The position numbers and the translations under genes were made by a program. The notes under the pieces were generated by a model that saw only the letters and a list, made by a program, of their open reading frames with translations, searched no databases and was not told the origin of the DNA. Below are positions 8,017 through 16,913 of a stretch of 34,723 nt of DNA, piece after piece (positions within the stretch are counted from its first letter, which is position 1; every line of letters begins with the position of its first letter). Source of the DNA: Tianweitania sediminis (GTDB lineage Bacteria; Pseudomonadota; Alphaproteobacteria; Rhizobiales; Rhizobiaceae); the NCBI RefSeq assembly GCF_017813335.1, contig NZ_JAGIYY010000014.1:1-34723 (forward strand), in the 5' to 3' direction.

Positions 8017-9051
8017 TCACTGTTTGCTGTCTCCTAGCGGCACAGCTTCCCCGTCCACGGCGACGCACACCGGCGTCCCCTCCGCCAGCCGGATGGATTG
8101 CATGGCGTCGACCTGCACTTCGACGCCGTTGCAGTCGACCCAGTAGGTCATGTCATGTCCCTTGAACTCCACCGCCACGATGCGGCCGTTCGGCTGCTCG
8201 TCCGCCTCCACGGCGCGAATCCCGAGCCGCTCAGGCCTCAGAGAAATGCTCACCCGGCCTGATGCGGGGCGCGTCAGGGGCAGCAACCCGAGCGAGGTCC
8301 GCACGAAGCCACCTTCAGCGGTCCCTTCCAGAAGATTCGTGCGTCCCAGAAAGGTCGCAACGAACGCATCGGCCGGCCGGTCATAGACCTCGTGCGCCGC
8401 GCCGTTTTGCAGAATGCGTCCGTCGCGCATGACCGCGATGCGATCGGCAAAGCTCAACGCTTCCTCCTGGTCATGCGTGACGAAGACGATCGCGATTCCG
8501 GCCGACTTGAGCAGACGCCGGATCTCGCGTCGTGCCGCGCTGCGCAAAGCGGCGTCGAGATTGGAGAAGGGTTCGTCCAGCAGGATCAGGCGGGGTTCGG
8601 CCGCGAAGCTGCGGGCAAGAGCCACACGCTGCTGTTGCCCGCCGGAGAGCTGATCGGGATAGCGCTGGTCAAATCCATCGAGGCCGACCATGCCGAGATA
8701 GCGCGCGACCATCTCCCGTCCTTTCCGCCGCGCGCCAAACCGGATGTTTTCACCGACAGTCATGTGGGGAAACAGCGCGTAGTCCTGGAACACCATGCCG
8801 ATGCCCCGTTGTTCCGCAGGCATCGAGGTTAAATCCCGCCCCGAAAGCAGCACCCGGCCGGCATCCGGCGTCTCGAAGCCGGCGATCATCCGCAGTGTCG
8901 TCGTCTTGCCGCAACCCGAAGGACCGATCAGCGCAAGAATCTCGCCCGCATCAAGATCGAATGAAAGATCGTCGACGACTGCGGGTCCGCTACTGGTGAA
9001 GCGCCGAGTCAGGCTGCGGACGGAAAGAAGAATATTGTCGGTCATGCGCAT
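8017..9051 (-). CDS. fbpC: Ferric iron ABC transporter ATPase FbpC
   Basis: A 344-residue ABC ATPase of the Fbp/Pot class. Walker A GPSGCGKT begins at residue 43, the Q-loop is Q89, the signature LSGGQQQRV begins at 135, Walker B LILLDEP at 155 and the switch histidine is H193 (THDQEEA). A C-terminal TOBE-like region follows from ~245. It powers import of Fe3+ (or a similar trivalent or chelated metal) through FbpB. The gene starts directly after the fbpB stop with no gap (ATG 9051; ATG 9045 is an alternative), so the two are coupled. Specificity for iron rests on the FbpA and FbpB neighbours. Confidence 0.93.
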   Translation of the reverse strand: MRMTDNILLSVRSLTRRFTSSGPAVVDDLSFDLDAGEILALIGPSGCGKTTTLRMIAGFETPDAGRVLLSGRDLTSMPAEQRGIGMVFQDYALFPHMTVGENIRFGARRKGREMVARYLGMVGLDGFDQRYPDQLSGGQQQRVALARSFAAEPRLILLDEPFSNLDAALRSAARREIRRLLKSAGIAIVFVTHDQEEALSFADRIAVMRDGRILQNGAAHEVYDRPADAFVATFLGRTNLLEGTAEGGFVRTSLGLLPLTRPASGRVSISLRPERLGIRAVEADEQPNGRIVAVEFKGHDMTYWVDCNGVEVQVDAMQSIRLAEGTPVCVAVDGEAVPLGDSKQ

Positions 9052-10656
9052 TCACTTCCCGGCAGCGCGCGCGGCGCTGCCTTCGTATTTCAGGATCAGC
9101 CCCACGAAGAGGCTGGAGAACAAGATAATGCTGAGCGCGAACGGCGCCGCGTCCCCCATCATACCTTCATTGGTTCGGCTGAAGACGTTCATGGCCAGTG
9201 TGCTGTAACCCATAGGGGCGAGCAGATAGGTGATTGGCAGTTCCTTCACGACCATGATGAAGACCAGGAGGGATCCGGCGACCATCGGCCGACGCAAGCG
9301 GGGCAGGACGACACGCATGAAGGCCGTCGTGGGCGAGACTCCAAGGGCGCGGGCGGCCTCTTCCTGCCTCGTGCCAATCTGCAGAAGCGCAAGCCGGATC
9401 GGTCCGAACGCAAGCGCGACGAAGCTCATGACGTAGGCGAACATCAGCAGCGCGTAGCTCTGGTAGAGGAATGGCGCGTTCCGTAGCGCGAAGAACACCA
9501 TGGCCAGTGCGAAGGCCAGCGCCGGGGTCGCGTATCCCACGAAAGCCAGCCTCTCGATCAGTGAGGCGAACGGTCCTGGATGGCGCAACGTCAAAACGAC
9601 GACCGGCACCGCGAGCACCATTGTCAGGACTGCGGCCGGGCCCGCGGTCAAGAATGTACCGAGGGCAGTGCGACCAAGATGCGCCCATTCGGCTTCCGGC
9701 ACTCCGAGCCGCATCCAGTGGCCGAGAACCATCAACGGCAATCCGAGCGAGCATAGCACGACCAGCGCGAAGAACGCCCAGGCAGCCAGGTGCCAGCGGC
9801 CAAGGCCAATTGGCCGGGTGATCCGCGCGGAGCCGGTTCCGGTACGCGCGAAGCGACGGTTGCGCGTGACCGCGCGCTGTGCGCTCAACGCCACGACAGT
9901 CAGCGCCAGCAGCATCAGAGACAGCCACGCGGCATAGGTGCGGTCGAAAGCGCCGCTGTACTGAGTGAATATGGCGTAGCTGAAAACCTCGTAGCGCATC
10001 AGCGCGATAGCGCCGAAATCGCCGATCACGTAAAGACCGACGATCAGCCAACTTGCGACCATAGCGGGCCAGAGCTGAGGAAGAACGATGTGGCGAAAGA
10101 TGACCAGGCGCGATTTGCCTAGGCTTTGCGCGGATTCCTCGAGCGCAGGATCCATGCCGAGAAACGCCGCCCGCAGGTTCAGGAACAGGTAGGGAAAGGT
10201 GTAGAGCGACAGGGCAAGGCCCGCGCCCCAGAGCCCGTGCAGGGGCGGCAGCGAGATGCCGGCCCATTGCCGGGCGAATCCGTAATAGCCGGAGAGCCCC
10301 AGCAACGCATAGGCCATCACATAGCCGGGAACGGCGAGCGGCAACGCCATGAGGAACGACAGAAGGCCCTTGAAGCGGATGTCCGTGCGCGTCACCAGCC
10401 ATGCGGCTGGCAGGGCAAACAGCGTACCCAGCGTGAGCACGACCGCCACGAGCTTAAGCGTGTTCAGAAGAAGAAACAGGTTGCGCTGGCGGAAGACGAT
10501 CTCACCGAGCTGCGACGCATCGGCATCGAGCGCGCGCATAAGCAGGTAGAAGACGGGCAAGAGTGTGCCGATGCCCACGACCAGCGCGGGCACGACAAGC
10601 AGGAGTGGAGGGCTGGGTGTGCGCCCCGCCCTCGTGAACGTGGCCAGAACCGTCAC
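9052..10656 (-). CDS. fbpB: Ferric iron ABC transporter permease FbpB (double-length)
   Basis: A 534-residue inner-membrane protein with about twelve hydrophobic segments and two binding-protein-dependent permease units. Each unit has an EAA-type loop: ESAQSLGKSRLVIFRHIVLPQ in the first half and EAARALGVSP...VLPRLRRP in the second. The internal duplication is normal for FbpB/SfuB permeases, which form the whole channel as one chain. It starts 7 bases after the fbpA stop and ends directly against fbpC, so the three genes form one transcription unit in the order A-B-C. Confidence 0.92.
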   Translation of the reverse strand: MTVLATFTRAGRTPSPPLLLVVPALVVGIGTLLPVFYLLMRALDADASQLGEIVFRQRNLFLLLNTLKLVAVVLTLGTLFALPAAWLVTRTDIRFKGLLSFLMALPLAVPGYVMAYALLGLSGYYGFARQWAGISLPPLHGLWGAGLALSLYTFPYLFLNLRAAFLGMDPALEESAQSLGKSRLVIFRHIVLPQLWPAMVASWLIVGLYVIGDFGAIALMRYEVFSYAIFTQYSGAFDRTYAAWLSLMLLALTVVALSAQRAVTRNRRFARTGTGSARITRPIGLGRWHLAAWAFFALVVLCSLGLPLMVLGHWMRLGVPEAEWAHLGRTALGTFLTAGPAAVLTMVLAVPVVVLTLRHPGPFASLIERLAFVGYATPALAFALAMVFFALRNAPFLYQSYALLMFAYVMSFVALAFGPIRLALLQIGTRQEEAARALGVSPTTAFMRVVLPRLRRPMVAGSLLVFIMVVKELPITYLLAPMGYSTLAMNVFSRTNEGMMGDAAPFALSIILFSSLFVGLILKYEGSAARAAGK

Positions 10657-10663
10657 GAGCCGA

Positions 10664-11650
10664 TCAGAGCAGACCGACTTCGCGCAGCAGATTCAGCGTG
10701 GCTTCGAGATCGCCGAGCGTGTTGGTGTCGACCTTCGGGCTGATCTCGTTGACGGCCTCGAGAGGCTCAAGCGTGGCGTGCGGGATAATGCCGGTGCGAA
10801 CCGGATACTCGTAGCCCTGCAAGGTGATGAACTGCTGGGCGGCGGGCGAGAGCAGGAAATCGATGAACTTGCGGGCGTTCTCCTTGTTGTCGCTCGCTTC
10901 GACGATGCCGGCGCCGGCGACGAGCACGAGATTGCCAATGTCCCCGGCTGCGAATGTGGTCTGACCGACAGGGAACTCCGCATCGCGAGCGGTGTAGCGG
11001 CCGAGATAGTAGTTGTTGATCAGGCCGAAATCGACTTCGCCATTGGCTATGGCATCGATCTGGGTGCCGTTATTGCGATAGACCTTCGCCTCATTGGCGA
11101 TCATCGCCTTCAGCCATGCTTTGACGGTCTCGTCGCCTTTGGTCAGGCGGAACGCGGTGACGAAGGCCTGGAAACCACCATTGGTCGGCGCCCACGCGAC
11201 GCGACCCTTGTATTTCTCGTTTGTCAGGTCAGCGATGTTCTTCGGCAGGTCATCGTCTTTGACCCGTTCGGTTGAATAGACCAGCACACGCGTGCGGCCC
11301 GAGGTCGCTACCCACTTGTTGGCGTCGTTACGGAAAGCGTCCAGCACCGTCTCGTTCACTTCAGCTGGAAGATCTGCAAACGCGGAAGAAAGTGCGCCGA
11401 GAGCGCCGGCATCCTGTGCCCAGAAGACGTCCGCAGGGCTTTTGGCGCCTTCTTCCAGCAGCAGGGTGGCAAGTTCCGAGGTGCCGCCGTAGCGGACTTC
11501 TGCAGTTACGCCGGTTTCGGCTTCGAACTGCTTGATCAGCGGTGCTATCAGCGTCTCGCCACGGCCCGAATAGATCGTGACCGTCTCGGCAGCGGCAAAC
11601 GAGGTCAGGCCGAGCACGAGACCGAGGCCTGCCAAAAGTGTTTTCTTCAT
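10664..11650 (-). CDS. fbpA: Periplasmic ferric iron-binding protein FbpA
   Basis: A 328-residue substrate-binding protein. The signal peptide spans ~1-21 (LGLTSFAAA). The mature protein opens with VTIYSGRGE, as in Fe3+-binding transferrin-like FbpA proteins. The paired tyrosines that bind iron are visible in the NNYYLGRY segment. It captures Fe3+ in the periplasm and delivers it to FbpBC. An AAGGAAC ribosome site precedes ATG 11650. A 328-base gap to the upstream regulator gene leaves room for a separate promoter. Confidence 0.92.
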   Translation of the reverse strand: MKKTLLAGLGLVLGLTSFAAAETVTIYSGRGETLIAPLIKQFEAETGVTAEVRYGGTSELATLLLEEGAKSPADVFWAQDAGALGALSSAFADLPAEVNETVLDAFRNDANKWVATSGRTRVLVYSTERVKDDDLPKNIADLTNEKYKGRVAWAPTNGGFQAFVTAFRLTKGDETVKAWLKAMIANEAKVYRNNGTQIDAIANGEVDFGLINNYYLGRYTARDAEFPVGQTTFAAGDIGNLVLVAGAGIVEASDNKENARKFIDFLLSPAAQQFITLQGYEYPVRTGIIPHATLEPLEAVNEISPKVDTNTLGDLEATLNLLREVGLL

Positions 11651-11978
11651 AGTCGTTCCTTCCTTGATGTACCCGCACCCTCAGAGCAGGATCGCAAGGA
11701 AGTCCCGACATGACGGTCAGCAACGGCGCGTCGTGGCGGAACCACCGTGGCAGCTGCGAACGAATGCACAGCCAGCCAGCGAGCACGCCAGGTGCGGTCG
11801 GTTCAGAATACCTGCGGGTGGATGTTCCGAGGAGCTCTTGCGCGACGCGCGCAAACAACAACCCCGGAGCAAAGACCATCCCCCATCGGTCTACCTACAG
11901 ATAACTATTCTGAAATTGTCCAGTTTAACACTGTCTTAGGACCATTGGCCGAGGATATCAGACCAAAGTCCTATAAGC
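11651..11978 (-). other. Intergenic region upstream of fbpA
   Basis: No gene seen. It probably holds the fbpA promoter and possibly a binding site for the response regulator encoded just upstream, but I could not single out a convincing operator. Confidence 0.35.
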
Positions 11979-12650
11979 TCATTGGGCTTTCTCGCAGTTT
12001 CTCAGGACCAGCGCAGCCTCGGTACGGTTGCGCACATTGAGCTTTTGCAGGATGTGGGTCATGTGATGCTTGACCGTCTTTTCCTGGATATCGGCCTGAC
12101 GGGCGACTTCCTTGTTCGAGCAGCCGGTCGCCACCAGTTTGAGAACCTGGGTCTCTCGTGGCGTGAGTTGCGACAGAAGGTACTTGCCAACGGAACCGGG
12201 CTCCTGCTGCATCGGTTGGTCAACACTGGCGTCGGACATTCGTCCTGCCGAGAGGATTTCCGCGGCCAGCGTCGGCGTGACATGGCCGACACCACGGGCG
12301 ACATCACGCACCGCCTCGATCAATGCTCTGCCGCCGACGCCCTTCAGGACATAACCGTGTGCACCCAGCCTCAGTGCCTTCAGCACGTCTTCACTGTCTT
12401 CCGAAGCGGTGAGCACGGCGATACGCAGATCGGGTTCCGAGGTACGGATGCGTTCCAACGCGGCAAATCCGCCGCCTGGCATCGAAAGGTCGAGCAGAAC
12501 GACATCCGGCCTTAGCTCGCGGGCCAGATCCACAGCCTCCTGCGCCGAAGAACCTTCGCCGCAAACGCACAGGTCGCTGGCTTCCGACAGCGCCATGAAC
12601 AGCCCTTGGCGAAAGATCGGATGATCGTCCACGATCAGAATACGGGTCAT
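11979..12650 (-). CDS. NarL/FixJ-type response regulator
   Basis: A 223-residue protein. The receiver domain (1-~120) has D8/D9, phospho-acceptor D54 (LLDLSMPG), the LTASED switch threonine and the YVLKG lysine. The C-terminal LuxR/GerE helix-turn-helix (~152-215) reads LTPRETQVLKLVATG, then SNKEVA, KTVKHH and LNVRNRTEA. It is a transcription factor activated by phosphorylation. Its ATG overlaps the stop of the sensor kinase by four bases (ATGA), so the two form a cognate pair. It lies directly upstream of fbpABC in the same direction, which makes iron transport a likely but unproven target. Confidence 0.92.
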   Translation of the reverse strand: MTRILIVDDHPIFRQGLFMALSEASDLCVCGEGSSAQEAVDLARELRPDVVLLDLSMPGGGFAALERIRTSEPDLRIAVLTASEDSEDVLKALRLGAHGYVLKGVGGRALIEAVRDVARGVGHVTPTLAAEILSAGRMSDASVDQPMQQEPGSVGKYLLSQLTPRETQVLKLVATGCSNKEVARQADIQEKTVKHHMTHILQKLNVRNRTEAALVLRNCEKAQ

Positions 12651-14038
12651 GAATGCTCGACCTCCGCGCCAGTCGGCAAACGCATCACGACGCTCGTGCC
12701 TGCTCCCTTCCGAGTATCTACACGGAAGCTTCCCTTCAGTCCCGCGACACGCTCGCGCAGACCGAGAAGCCCGAGCCCTTCGCTACACTCGTCCGGCTCG
12801 AAACCAGGACCATCATCGCGGACCTCGACCTCCATGCCTTCCACGATCCTGCGGATCGAAACTGCCTGTCGGGCGCCGCCCGCGTGCTTCGATCCATTGT
12901 TCAGCGTTTCCTGCAGGAAGCGATAAATACAGGTCTTGGCGGCAAGCGGGAGCTCCGGCAGATCCTCCGCCAACTTCATCGACACCTTGTGGCCGCAGCG
13001 GGCCTCATGCGCCGCCACGATACGCCTTGCTACCGTCGCCACCGACCAGCCTTCAAGCTCGGGCAGCGCCAACCCGCGACAGATGTAGCGAATCTCCTGC
13101 ATGGCCTCGTTGACGGCCTGTCGAACCTGTTCCTGCTGCTGGTTCTTGGGATCGTCGAGCCGCAATGCGGCGAAAGCCAGCAATTGCGTGGGACCGTCGT
13201 GAAGCTCCGCGGAAATCCGGCGAAGCGTGCGCTCGTGCAATTCGGCGATCCGGTGATTTGCCTGCTCTACCCGCCGGGCGAGAACGCTGTTCTTCTCAAG
13301 CAGGAACGAGAGCTGCTGAACCTTCTCGCGGAGCGCCTCGCTTTGTTGCGAAATGGTGCGATTGCCGCGCGCGAAGACGATATAGAGCGCCGAAAAGATG
13401 CCGAGCGAGACCAGGCCCACGACAAGCCAGCTTCTCAGACGTGCATCGAAGAGATGTTGCCGTAGTTTGTCAGCCGTTGTGTAGAATTCGGCCACGGCGA
13501 TGATCTCGCCTGTCTTTGCCGAACGAACCGGGCTGTAAACCTCGAGAAGAGGTTCGTCGCCGAGGCTTTCGACGTTGTTGTCGGGATGTGACCGTCGCGC
13601 AAACGCGGCGTCGACCCTGCCGGCCAAGGCGCTCGTCAGACCGGGACTCAGATCAAGTATGCGCCCGACGATGCCCGGATTGTCGCTGAATATGACACGG
13701 CCGTCCGGACCCCAGAGCTTAAACGCGGAAACCTCGTCCCGCAGAGCACCGCGACGCAGGATGTGTTCGAGCTCAAGCGTTGCATCCGCGCTGAGGAGGC
13801 CGGTTTCACCGATTTCCTGCGTTACAGGCGCTATGATGGCATCGACATAAAGTGCGGTTACTGCGCCCGCATTGTCGGTCACACCATCCTCGATCTCCGA
13901 TGTCACCCAGAGGCCAATGACAAGCATGCCGGCGATGAGCACGACGCCGGCGACCATCATGAACTGCGTCATCAGGCCTGCAGAAGCGTTCCACCACCAC
14001 GAAGCGATATCTAGATGCTTCCCGACTTTGACATGCAC
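12647..14038 (-). CDS. NarX-type sensor histidine kinase with periplasmic sensor domain
   Basis: A 463-residue membrane kinase. TM1 lies at ~22-45, followed by a ~135-residue periplasmic sensor region, then TM2 (SWLVVGLVSLGIFSALYIVFA). After a coiled coil comes the HisKA_3 motif ELHDGPTQ with phospho-histidine H280, then the ATP-binding domain with LNNGSKHAGG (N box), DDGPGFEP (G1) and GLGLLGLRERV (G2). The periplasmic signal is unknown. GTG 14038 is preferred because AAGGAG lies 11 bases upstream; the in-frame ATG 14080 has no such site, and the frame remains open to 14305. It is transcribed with the regulator gene it overlaps. Confidence 0.85.
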   Translation of the reverse strand: MHVKVGKHLDIASWWWNASAGLMTQFMMVAGVVLIAGMLVIGLWVTSEIEDGVTDNAGAVTALYVDAIIAPVTQEIGETGLLSADATLELEHILRRGALRDEVSAFKLWGPDGRVIFSDNPGIVGRILDLSPGLTSALAGRVDAAFARRSHPDNNVESLGDEPLLEVYSPVRSAKTGEIIAVAEFYTTADKLRQHLFDARLRSWLVVGLVSLGIFSALYIVFARGNRTISQQSEALREKVQQLSFLLEKNSVLARRVEQANHRIAELHERTLRRISAELHDGPTQLLAFAALRLDDPKNQQQEQVRQAVNEAMQEIRYICRGLALPELEGWSVATVARRIVAAHEARCGHKVSMKLAEDLPELPLAAKTCIYRFLQETLNNGSKHAGGARQAVSIRRIVEGMEVEVRDDGPGFEPDECSEGLGLLGLRERVAGLKGSFRVDTRKGAGTSVVMRLPTGAEVEHS

Positions 14039-14450
14039 CTGTTCCCGATCTCCTTGTCCGTCGCATACGAAGGAGTTCATCGACGGACCGGAAGCCCGGA
14101 ACGGCAACCTCCTACCTCTCCGTCCAGCGTGAGATCGAGCCGATTTCGGACCGTCGTCGTGGTATGCACCTTTTGTTCGCCGAAGCTTCGCTTCTCGACA
14201 CTCCTCAAAATGTGAATACCACGCTCTACTTTTGTTTCCAATCCGGCAAGGCGAGCGCCGCAAGCAGGATTGCATTCGCGACCAATAGACCAATCTGTTC
14301 GGCAACGCGCTCCAAGCGCCGCCGTGCTCAGCGAGCGGCCAAGGCAGACATTCCGCTTGGGGAAAGATAGCGGCATTCCGCAGGGCGGATTATTCAGACG
14401 AACAGCGCTCGCTCAACCGAGGACCGATCGTAGAGCTCAGAAAGCCGCGC
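14039..14450 (-). other. Intergenic region upstream of the sensor kinase
   Basis: No gene or clear RNA seen. It lies between the ccmF stop and the kinase start, both on the minus strand, and must hold the kinase promoter unless transcription reads through from ccmF. I found no MerR-type dyad here. Confidence 0.35.
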
Positions 14451-16445
14451 CTATGACGCTGCCACCTCCGCCTTGGTCATGCCCTTCACCTTGCGCGGTG
14501 CTGGCGCCCCGACACGGAGCCTGCGATCGAACAGCGACACTGCGCCGCCCAGCATCATCACTACTCCTCCAAGCCAGATAAATAGAATGAGCGGCTTCCA
14601 CCATACGCGCACCACAAAGCCGCCGTCGGGCGTGGCGTCGCCAATCGACACGTAGATCTGGCTGAAACCGCGGGTCGCAATTCCAGCCTCTGTGGTTGGC
14701 ATTTGACGCGCGCTGTAGAGCCGCTTGGACGAGATGATTTCACCGAGCACTTGACCAGCTTTGTCGGTGTAGACAAATCGACCTTGTTCCTCGGAAAAGT
14801 TCGGGCCTTGATATGGCGCTATGCCTTTGAAACTCAGTGTATATCCGGCGATTGGCAATGTTTCACCGGGGCGCATGACCTCAATCCGTTCGATTTCGAG
14901 CGACGTGACCGAGACGATCCCTAGCACGGTAACCCCTAGTCCGAAGTGTGCCATAGCCGTTCCGTAAACCGAACGCGGCAGCCCTTTGAAGCGACTCCAG
15001 GCGACAGAAAAAGAGATCGAGCCTATGCCAGATTTTAACGCAATGTCGGTGAGAGCTCCGAACATCAGCCAAAATGCGAGACCAGTTCCAAAAGCTGCCA
15101 ACGCGCTGACACCATCGACAAGGAAGACAGCGACGAGCGCCGCCAATAGCGCGCCCCCCAAAGCGGCGTACAATCGTTGGGAGACGGCATAGAGATCGCC
15201 GCGTTTCCAAGCGAGCAGGGGCCCAAACGGTACCGCTAGCAGCAGCGGGACCACGAGAGGGACAAAGGTCAGATTGAAGAAGGGAGCGCCAACCGAGATC
15301 TTGTCGCCTGTTACCACCTCGACCACAAGCGGATAGAGCGTTCCGATCAGCACTGTTGCGGCCGCTGTCGTGAGAAACAGGTTGTTGAAGACCAACGCTC
15401 CTTCACGCGAAATCGGATGAAACAGTCCGCCCTGTGTCAAAGCATTGGCCCGCGCCGCGAACAGTGACAATGCACCACCAATGAACAGAACGAGGATCAT
15501 CAAGATAAAGACACCACGCGCTGGGTCGCTGGCGAAAGCGTGTACGGACGTCAACACGCCGGAGCGAACAAGAAAGGTGCCAAGCAGCGAAAGCGAGAAG
15601 GTCAGGATTGCGAGCAACAGCGTCCAGATTTTTAGCGCCGAGCGCTTCTCCATTACAATCGCGGAATGAAGCAGTGCCGTGCCCGCTAGCCATGGCAGGA
15701 AGGACGCGTTTTCTACCGGGTCCCAGAACCACCAGCCTCCCCAACCAAGTTCATAGTAAGCCCAATAGGACCCCATCGAAATGCCGCCCGTGAGGAAAAT
15801 CCACGCGGTCAGCGTCCATGGCCGTACCCAGCGCGCCCAGGCAGCGTCAATTTTTCCCTCGATGAGAGCGGCAACCGCGAAGCTGAAGCAAACTGAGAAT
15901 CCTACATAGCCCAAATAGAGCAGAGGCGGGTGTATCGCGAGGCCGATATCCTGAAGGATCGGATTGAGATCGCGTCCTTCCATAGGAACCGGAACCATGC
16001 GAGCAAACGGGTTCGAAGTCATCAGGATGAAGAGCAGGAATGCCGCCGCCACAAGCCCTTGCACCGAAAGAACATTCGACCGAAGTGTCATGGGCAGGTT
16101 CCCGCTGAACCAAGCGACCAATGCGCCAAAAAATGTGAGGATCAGCACCCACAGAAGCATCGAGCCTTCGTGGTTTCCCCACACACCCGTGATCTTGAAA
16201 AGCATTGGTTTGGCCGAGTGCGAATTCTGCCAGACATTTGCCACCGAGAAATCGGACTGAACGTAAGCAACCGTCAGTGCGACAAATGACAGCATGGTCA
16301 GCAGGAAGCACATCATTGCTGCCGGCCCTGCGACGCCAGTCAATCTCGAGTCACCGAACTGCGTGCCGACGAGGGGTACAGCGAACTGTACCACCGCGAG
16401 GGAAAAGGCCAGTACCAGGGCAAAATGCCCGAGTTCGATAATCAT
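14451..16445 (-). CDS. ccmF: CcmF-family cytochrome c heme lyase subunit
   Basis: A 664-residue polytopic membrane protein, the normal length for CcmF. It shows the heme-handling WWD signature (WGGWWFWDPVENASFLPW), a preceding periplasmic NHEGSMLLW motif and a large soluble loop near the C-terminus (~530-620). CcmF receives heme from CcmE and helps attach it to apocytochrome c CxxCH motifs. ccmF normally lies with ccmE, ccmG and ccmH, none of which is in this window, so this may be an accessory copy working with housekeeping partners. A MerR-type promoter (16537-16567) and a leader hairpin (16479-16522) precede it. The start ATG 16445 has a CGGGAG ribosome site. Confidence 0.93.
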   Translation of the reverse strand: MIIELGHFALVLAFSLAVVQFAVPLVGTQFGDSRLTGVAGPAAMMCFLLTMLSFVALTVAYVQSDFSVANVWQNSHSAKPMLFKITGVWGNHEGSMLLWVLILTFFGALVAWFSGNLPMTLRSNVLSVQGLVAAAFLLFILMTSNPFARMVPVPMEGRDLNPILQDIGLAIHPPLLYLGYVGFSVCFSFAVAALIEGKIDAAWARWVRPWTLTAWIFLTGGISMGSYWAYYELGWGGWWFWDPVENASFLPWLAGTALLHSAIVMEKRSALKIWTLLLAILTFSLSLLGTFLVRSGVLTSVHAFASDPARGVFILMILVLFIGGALSLFAARANALTQGGLFHPISREGALVFNNLFLTTAAATVLIGTLYPLVVEVVTGDKISVGAPFFNLTFVPLVVPLLLAVPFGPLLAWKRGDLYAVSQRLYAALGGALLAALVAVFLVDGVSALAAFGTGLAFWLMFGALTDIALKSGIGSISFSVAWSRFKGLPRSVYGTAMAHFGLGVTVLGIVSVTSLEIERIEVMRPGETLPIAGYTLSFKGIAPYQGPNFSEEQGRFVYTDKAGQVLGEIISSKRLYSARQMPTTEAGIATRGFSQIYVSIGDATPDGGFVVRVWWKPLILFIWLGGVVMMLGGAVSLFDRRLRVGAPAPRKVKGMTKAEVAAS

Positions 16446-16478
16446 CCCGACGCTCCCGCAGCCACTTCGCCAACCGTT

Positions 16479-16522
16479 GTGTGATCAGAGGCGCTTCAAC
16501 GCGAAGCGATTGATCAGCACAC
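16479..16522 (-). promoter_or_regulatory. Leader hairpin in front of ccmF
   Basis: Nested inverted repeats: outer GTGTGATCA (16479-16487) with imperfect partner TGATCAGCACAC (16511-16522), and inner GCGCTTC/GCGAAGCG. The structure falls between the predicted MerR-type promoter and the ccmF ribosome site, so it would be part of the 5' leader RNA. Confidence 0.35.
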
Positions 16523-16536
16523 GCAACCGCTGGAAG

Positions 16537-16567
16537 TCGTTAGCGCCTCTAGTTGGATGAGGTTCAA
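16537..16567 (-). promoter_or_regulatory. MerR-type promoter/operator upstream of ccmF
   Basis: On the minus strand: -35 TTGAAC (16567-16562), a 19-base spacer beginning CTCATCC and containing CTAGAGG, and -10 TAACGA (16542-16537). The -10 box is identical to that upstream of the M23 gene. The spacer length and the CCTC/GAGG half sites match the other promoters of this set. Confidence 0.55.
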
Positions 16568-16742
16568 GACCCAGGCGCAAGTTTATTCCCGACCTCGGTG
16601 TTCATTGCAAAAGCCGGATCCGACAGCACACCGAGACAAAGCGTACAGTCCGCTAAGGCTAAGGATGGGCCGATGCCGAAGCTTGTTCGCTACACCTGAT
16701 CGAAATGATCCATTACCTTCGGGTAACAATGTAGACGGCAGT

Positions 16743-16913
16743 CTATCGCAGCGCAGGCGAATACCAGGGACCGAGCTTCGGACGGATGTCGAAGGCGGCC
16801 ACTTCCGCATTCGGCAGCACCTCGACATTTTCGAAACCCATTAGGTCCTCAATCAAACCGAGCCGCGCTAGCTGCTCTGGCCTATGCCAACGGAATGGGA
16901 ATGCATCGATCAT
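16743..16913 (-). CDS. Unknown 56-residue protein coupled to the copper-chaperone gene
   Basis: ATG 16913 overlaps the stop of the upstream CopZ-like gene by four bases (ATGA), the classic arrangement for translational coupling. The 56 residues have convincing protein composition: FPFRWHRPEQLARLGLIEDL, then GFENVEVLPNAEVAAFDIRP and a C-terminal LGPWYSPALR. There is no signal peptide, transmembrane segment or cysteine; one histidine is present. I do not recognise the family. It could be an accessory factor for copper transfer, or the surviving end of a longer gene. The clean overlap speaks for a real gene. Predicted to be transcribed from the MerR-type promoter at 17168-17198. Confidence 0.55.
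   Translation of the reverse strand: MIDAFPFRWHRPEQLARLGLIEDLMGFENVEVLPNAEVAAFDIRPKLGPWYSPALR

Noticed and set aside
9167-10402. 411-codon frame inside fbpB
   Set aside because: An alternative-frame shadow of the permease gene, with Arg/Ala/Gly-rich composition and no motif.
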